DNA of 8,494 bases, from NCBI GenBank assembly GCA_030039515.1, contig JASHVT010000025.1, positions 1-8,494 on the forward strand, in the 5' to 3' direction. The notes beneath the pieces were generated by a model. The model searched no databases, had not been told where the DNA came from, and worked only from the letters and a program-made list of their open reading frames with translations. Position numbers and translations under genes: made by a program. Source of the stretch: Nitrososphaerales archaeon (GTDB lineage: Archaea; Thermoproteota; Nitrososphaeria; Nitrososphaerales; Gagatemarchaeaceae). How positions within the stretch are numbered: the stretch's first letter is position 1; each line of letters starts with the position of its first letter. Of the stretch, positions 6,260 through 8,494 are shown in pieces.

Positions 6260-6869
6260 GCCTTTCACCCTTCTGGAGGGCAAAGCGGCTCCCCTCGACT
6301 CGGACGACGTGGACACGGACCAGATCATCCCGGCGCAGTTCCTGAAGGTGACGGAGAAGGCAGGGCTGAGGCGGTACCTCTTCTATCGCTGGCGGTACGA
6401 CGAGAGCGGGACGCTCACGGGGAAGTTCGTCCTCGACAGACAGGAGTTCGCTGGCTCGAAGGTCCTGGTCGCAGGGAGGAACTTCGGCATCGGCTCGTCG
6501 AGGGAGAACGCGGTCTGGGCACTGCTCGACGCGGGCATCTGCTGCGTCGTCGCCTCTTCCTTCGGGGACATCTTCTACAGCAACGCCTCGAAGAACGGCC
6601 TCCTTTGCGTGAAGCTCCTGGCGGACGCCGTGACGTCGTTGAGGCATCGAGCCAAGGGGGGCGAGCTGAGCCTGACCGTCGACCTCGCGTCCCAGACCAT
6701 CTCCGGCGGAGGAGACGCGGTCCACTTCGACATCGAGCGCCACATCAAGGAGCGCCTCCTGAGCGGCGCGGACGACATCGGCCTCACCATGGGCACCTAC
6801 GAAGGCGAGATCAAGAGATACGAGCTCGGAGCGCCACGGTACCTCGTCCCTCGCCGGCGCGCGAGCTAG
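6252..6869 (+). CDS. leuD: 3-isopropylmalate dehydratase, small subunit (bacterial-type LeuD)
   Basis: The small swivelling subunit of isopropylmalate isomerase, 205 residues from a GTG at 6252 that overlaps the end of leuC by eight bases; GGGGATGG six bases upstream may be its ribosome site. An ATG at 6225 would add nine residues but extend past the normal family N-terminus. Seen: Val-Asp-Thr-Asp-Gln-Ile-Ile-Pro-Ala-Gln-Phe-Leu at about 20-31, Asn-Phe-Gly-Ile-Gly-Ser-Ser-Arg-Glu-Asn at 77-86, Ser-Phe-Gly-Asp-Ile-Phe-Tyr-Ser-Asn at 103-111, and a C-terminal Asp-Asp-Ile-Gly-Leu-Thr-Met. The length of about 200 residues is the bacterial type, not the roughly 160-residue archaeal LeuD/HacB type. 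The usual signature is NFGCGSSREHAPWAL; here Cys is Ile, His is Asn and Pro is Val. The catalytic Ser-Arg core is kept, so activity is likely. Confidence 0.92.
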   Translation: MPRPFTLLEGKAAPLDSDDVDTDQIIPAQFLKVTEKAGLRRYLFYRWRYDESGTLTGKFVLDRQEFAGSKVLVAGRNFGIGSSRENAVWALLDAGICCVVASSFGDIFYSNASKNGLLCVKLLADAVTSLRHRAKGGELSLTVDLASQTISGGGDAVHFDIERHIKERLLSGADDIGLTMGTYEGEIKRYELGAPRYLVPRRRAS

Positions 6870-6871
6870 AC

Positions 6872-6886
6872 GACGTCTGAGACGTC
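6872..6886 (+). repeat. Short perfect hairpin just after leuD (GACGTC-TGA-GACGTC)
   Basis: Two copies of the palindrome GACGTC separated by TGA begin two bases after the leuD stop codon. The arrangement is both a direct repeat and a six-base-pair hairpin with a three-base loop. No T-run follows, so it does not look like a bacterial-style terminator, and archaeal terminators are usually T-rich. It could protect or process the 3' end of the operon mRNA, be a regulator site, or be chance. Confidence 0.4.
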
Positions 6887-6979
6887 AAGGTCCTTCCAGG
6901 CGGCCACCCGCGAGGTCTTCAAGGGTCGGCAGACGCCCAGAGGCCGCAGCCGAGCGTGCCCTGGTATTCCTGTTGGCGG

Positions 6980-6985
6980 TTATAG
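6980..6985 (+). promoter_or_regulatory. TATA-like box upstream of the homing endonuclease gene
   Basis: TTATAG in a GC-rich setting. Archaeal spacing predicts a start of transcription near 7009, leaving a leader of about 30 bases that contains GAGGAG (7031-7036), three bases before the ATG at 7040. Box, leader and ribosome site agree with each other, but the box itself is short and could be chance. Confidence 0.4.
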
Positions 6986-7039
6986 TGCGGGCATGGCTGC
7001 TTGCTCGTGGGAGGTGGATTCTCTCCGCTTGAGGAGAGG

Positions 7040-7937
7040 ATGAAGACGTACAGGGCGGTTAGGAGCATGGTCGGTTCCGGCTGGAAAGGGACGCCCAGGG
7101 AACTGATGGCGGAGCTGTCGCGGGCTGGGCTCCGGTTGCCTTCGAGACAGACCATCACAAGGTGGTCGTTGGGCTTGAGTTCGCCGTTCACGAACGTCCT
7201 GCAGGCAGACCTTCGGCCCAGCAAGCACCTGAGCTTCTACTACGGGGCGTGGGCCGGGGACGGATGGGGAGACACCAACGACGGAGGTGCGAGGATGAGG
7301 CTCAAGGTGAGGTCGGAGTCGTTCGCTGAAGAGTTCGCGGACTCGGCGAACCACATCCTGAGCAGACGGAAGCCGTGCAGGGTCTGGAAGACGCACGACG
7401 CGTCAGGCAACTGGTACAACGTCAAAGTCACGAGCGTTGCGCTACTTGAATTCGTGAGAAGGCCCTTCGCGGACATCGCGAGCGACATCTCCAGGTTTCC
7501 ATGCAACTTCCTTAGAGGGTTCTACACGGCAGAAGGCAACCCATCAGTAAGCGTCCAGAATTCGAGGGGGATTCGATTGGACGCAGGGATAGTGGTGTGA
7601 AACTGCGACACTGCTCGCCTTCGCGCGAGGACTGCTCATGGAGATGGGATACGCTCCCGCCAGCATCAGGACGGACAAAGAGGCTGGGTTCACTACCAAC
7701 CTTGCGAGGGCAACCATGGCCCTAAGACAGTTCACTGTCTCCATGCAAGCAGACGTCGCCAGGTTTGCAGGAGAGATTGGATTTGCCGACCGCGAAAAGC
7801 AAGACAAGCTTGTTGATGCAGTCAGGTTGATGGCCAGCGAAACACGTGGAGCCGCGGCTCTGAAGTGGCAGAGTGTCTATGTAAAGTCAGGACGAAAATG
7901 GGTCAAGCGGAAGTCGCAACTCAGCGCTTCATCGTGA
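7040..7937 (+). pseudogene. LAGLIDADG homing endonuclease with N-terminal HTH, split by a frameshift
   Basis: The first part, 7040-7600, starts at an ATG preceded by GAGGAG. It has an HTH-like segment (residues about 17-46, ending Arg-Trp-x-x-Gly-Leu-Ser-Ser-Pro), a first LAGLIDADG motif Tyr-Tyr-Gly-Ala-Trp-Ala-Gly-Asp74-Gly, and a second, Phe-Leu-Arg-Gly-Phe-Tyr-Thr-Ala-Glu165-Gly, each keeping its catalytic acid. It stops at TGA 7598 just after the second motif. The rest lies in another frame, from about 7593 to 7937, with the family's expected continuation (Leu-Leu-Ala-Phe-Ala-Arg-Gly-Leu-Leu, then Phe-Ala-Gly-Glu-Ile-Gly-Phe ... Lys-Gln-Asp-Lys-Leu). Removing one base from the GTGGTG run at 7592-7597 joins both into one 298-residue protein, a normal size. 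Such enzymes cut a specific DNA site to copy their own gene. The gene may be decayed, or the shift may be a sequencing error. Its end overlaps the convergent thiolase gene by 17 bases. Confidence 0.82.
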
Positions 7938-8493
7938 TTACCGTGCCGACCTGTAAAAGGTCCCCCCAGGCTTGGGCCAGACCCCTGTTCACCTCCTTCT
8001 TCACCTGCCTCTTCCCCGCCTCCCCCCGGAGCTGCCAGTAGAGCTCGCAGACCTTCATTACCCCTGCGGCGGCTATCGGGTTCCCGACGCCTAGGAGGCC
8101 GCCTGACGGGTTGATCGGGAGGTCGCCGTCCCTCTGGGTCACGCCCTCCTTCGTGAGCTTCGGGGCCTCTCCCTTGTCGGCAAGGAGGACGCCCTCCATG
8201 TGGTGGAGCTCCTTGTAGTCGAACGGGTCGTAGACCTCTGCGAAGTCTATCTGCTTCTTCGGGTTGTCGACCTTGGCCATCTTGTAGGCCATCCGCGCTG
8301 CCTTCTCGACGTACCTCGGGTAGTACAGGTCGCGGTTGGTCCAGTACTGCGTGTCGACGTTCCACCCCACGCCGTCGATCCAGATCGGGTCGTCGGTGTA
8401 CTTCCTGGCCACGTCCTCGGACGCGAGCATAACGGCCGCGGCGCCGTCTGAGGTCGGGGAGACGTCGAGCCTCTTCACAGGGAGGCAGATCGG
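7921..8493 (-). CDS. Thiolase-superfamily (SCP2-like) protein, C-terminal part (5' end outside window)
   Basis: The last 190 residues of a thiolase-fold protein; the gene runs off the right edge. Seen: Val-Ser-Pro-Thr-Ser-Asp-Gly-Ala-Ala-Ala near 11-20, Tyr-Asp-Pro-Phe-Asp-Tyr-Lys-Glu-Leu at 88-96, Asn-Pro-Ser-Gly-Gly-Leu-Leu-Gly-Val-Gly-Asn-Pro at 128-139, and Leu-Arg-Gly-Glu-Ala-Gly-Lys-Arg-Gln-Val at 155-164. The layout is that of archaeal/SCP2-type thiolases, usually called acetyl-CoA C-acetyltransferase, which join or split acetoacetyl-CoA. The usual catalytic His of Gly-His-Pro is Asn, the His/Asn of the (H/N)(D/E)AF motif is Tyr, and the late Cys-x-Gly motif is absent, so classical thiolase activity is doubtful. 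The nucleophilic Cys region is off the window. Proteins of this kind normally partner with DUF35 proteins such as those at 262-1233. The GTG at 8478 is not the start, since Pro-Ile-Cys-Leu-Pro precedes it in frame. Confidence 0.85.
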   Translation of the reverse strand, partial: PICLPVKRLDVSPTSDGAAAVMLASEDVARKYTDDPIWIDGVGWNVDTQYWTNRDLYYPRYVEKAARMAYKMAKVDNPKKQIDFAEVYDPFDYKELHHMEGVLLADKGEAPKLTKEGVTQRDGDLPINPSGGLLGVGNPIAAAGVMKVCELYWQLRGEAGKRQVKKEVNRGLAQAWGDLLQVGTVITMKR

Positions 8494-8494
8494 C

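Noticed and set aside
6900..6960. Possible tRNA remnant or attachment site between leuD and the endonuclease
   Set aside because: The GC-rich stretch has no T-loop or anticodon arm pattern on either strand, and no duplicated end was seen at the other side of the endonuclease.
7001..7039. TTG start at 7001 for the homing endonuclease
   Set aside because: The ATG at 7040 has GAGGAG three bases upstream and begins close to the conserved HTH part; the extra 13 residues match nothing.
6993..7043. Small 16-codon frame starting ATG at 6993
   Set aside because: Too short to support, no ribosome site and it lies in the expected leader of the endonuclease gene.
7040..7937. Intein or group I intron reading of the LAGLIDADG gene
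   Set aside because: No intein splicing blocks, no flanking host protein halves and no intron-like RNA gene interrupted; it sits between two complete gene ends, so a free-standing homing endonuclease fits better.
1..8494. CRISPR array, insertion sequence with inverted ends, rRNA genes
   Set aside because: No spaced identical repeats, transposase motifs or RNA gene signatures were seen by eye on either strand.

Overview
The window looks archaeal and GC-rich: hand counts of 60-base lines inside the central genes give 70-75% G+C. Arginine is mostly AGG and isoleucine often ATA. The archaeal signs are a thiolase-like protein with free-standing DUF35 Zn-ribbon/OB-fold proteins, TATA-like boxes close to start codons (near-leaderless transcripts), GGAGG-type ribosome sites at internal operon genes, a homocitrate-synthase-type enzyme with an Lrp/AsnC-like RAM tail, and an HTH + LAGLIDADG homing endonuclease of the kind common in archaea. 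I lean to the Thermoproteota/Nitrososphaeria side, with Thermoplasmatota possible, but the lineage cannot be fixed from this window.

Layout, left to right. Bases 1-261 (+) are the 3' end of a branched-chain aminotransferase gene. Bases 3209-262 (-) form a tight three-gene unit: acetoacetyl-CoA synthetase, then two different DUF35 proteins, linked by an ATGA overlap and by a stop codon directly abutting a start. A 212-base divergent intergenic region (3210-3421) carries a TATA-like box for each direction. Bases 3422-6869 (+) form a second tight unit: a DRE-TIM acyltransferase of the homocitrate synthase type with a C-terminal RAM domain, then the large and small subunits of a bacterial-type 3-isopropylmalate dehydratase (LeuC, LeuD). 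Bases about 7040-7937 (+) are a LAGLIDADG homing endonuclease gene split by a single-base frameshift, with G+C falling from about 70% to about 50-55%. Bases 8493-7921 (-) are the C-terminal 190 residues of a thiolase-superfamily protein that lacks the usual C-terminal catalytic residues.

Functionally there are two themes. One is branched-chain or 2-aminoadipate-type chain elongation: condensation with acetyl-CoA, isomerisation by LeuCD, and final transamination by the aminotransferase. Which 2-oxoacid enters (2-oxoglutarate for lysine, 2-oxoisovalerate for leucine, pyruvate for citramalate) is the main open question, because the synthase looks like homocitrate synthase and the dehydratase looks like LeuCD. 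The other theme is acetoacetyl-CoA and acyl-CoA chemistry: activation of acetoacetate by the ligase, with DUF35 proteins that normally act with thiolase-fold enzymes.

I did not find a clearly new defence or mobile system. The best leads are the catalytically atypical thiolase, the DUF35 pair (one with a zinc-ligand Cys changed to Asp) without an adjacent thiolase, the mismatched synthase/dehydratase operon, and the decaying homing endonuclease.
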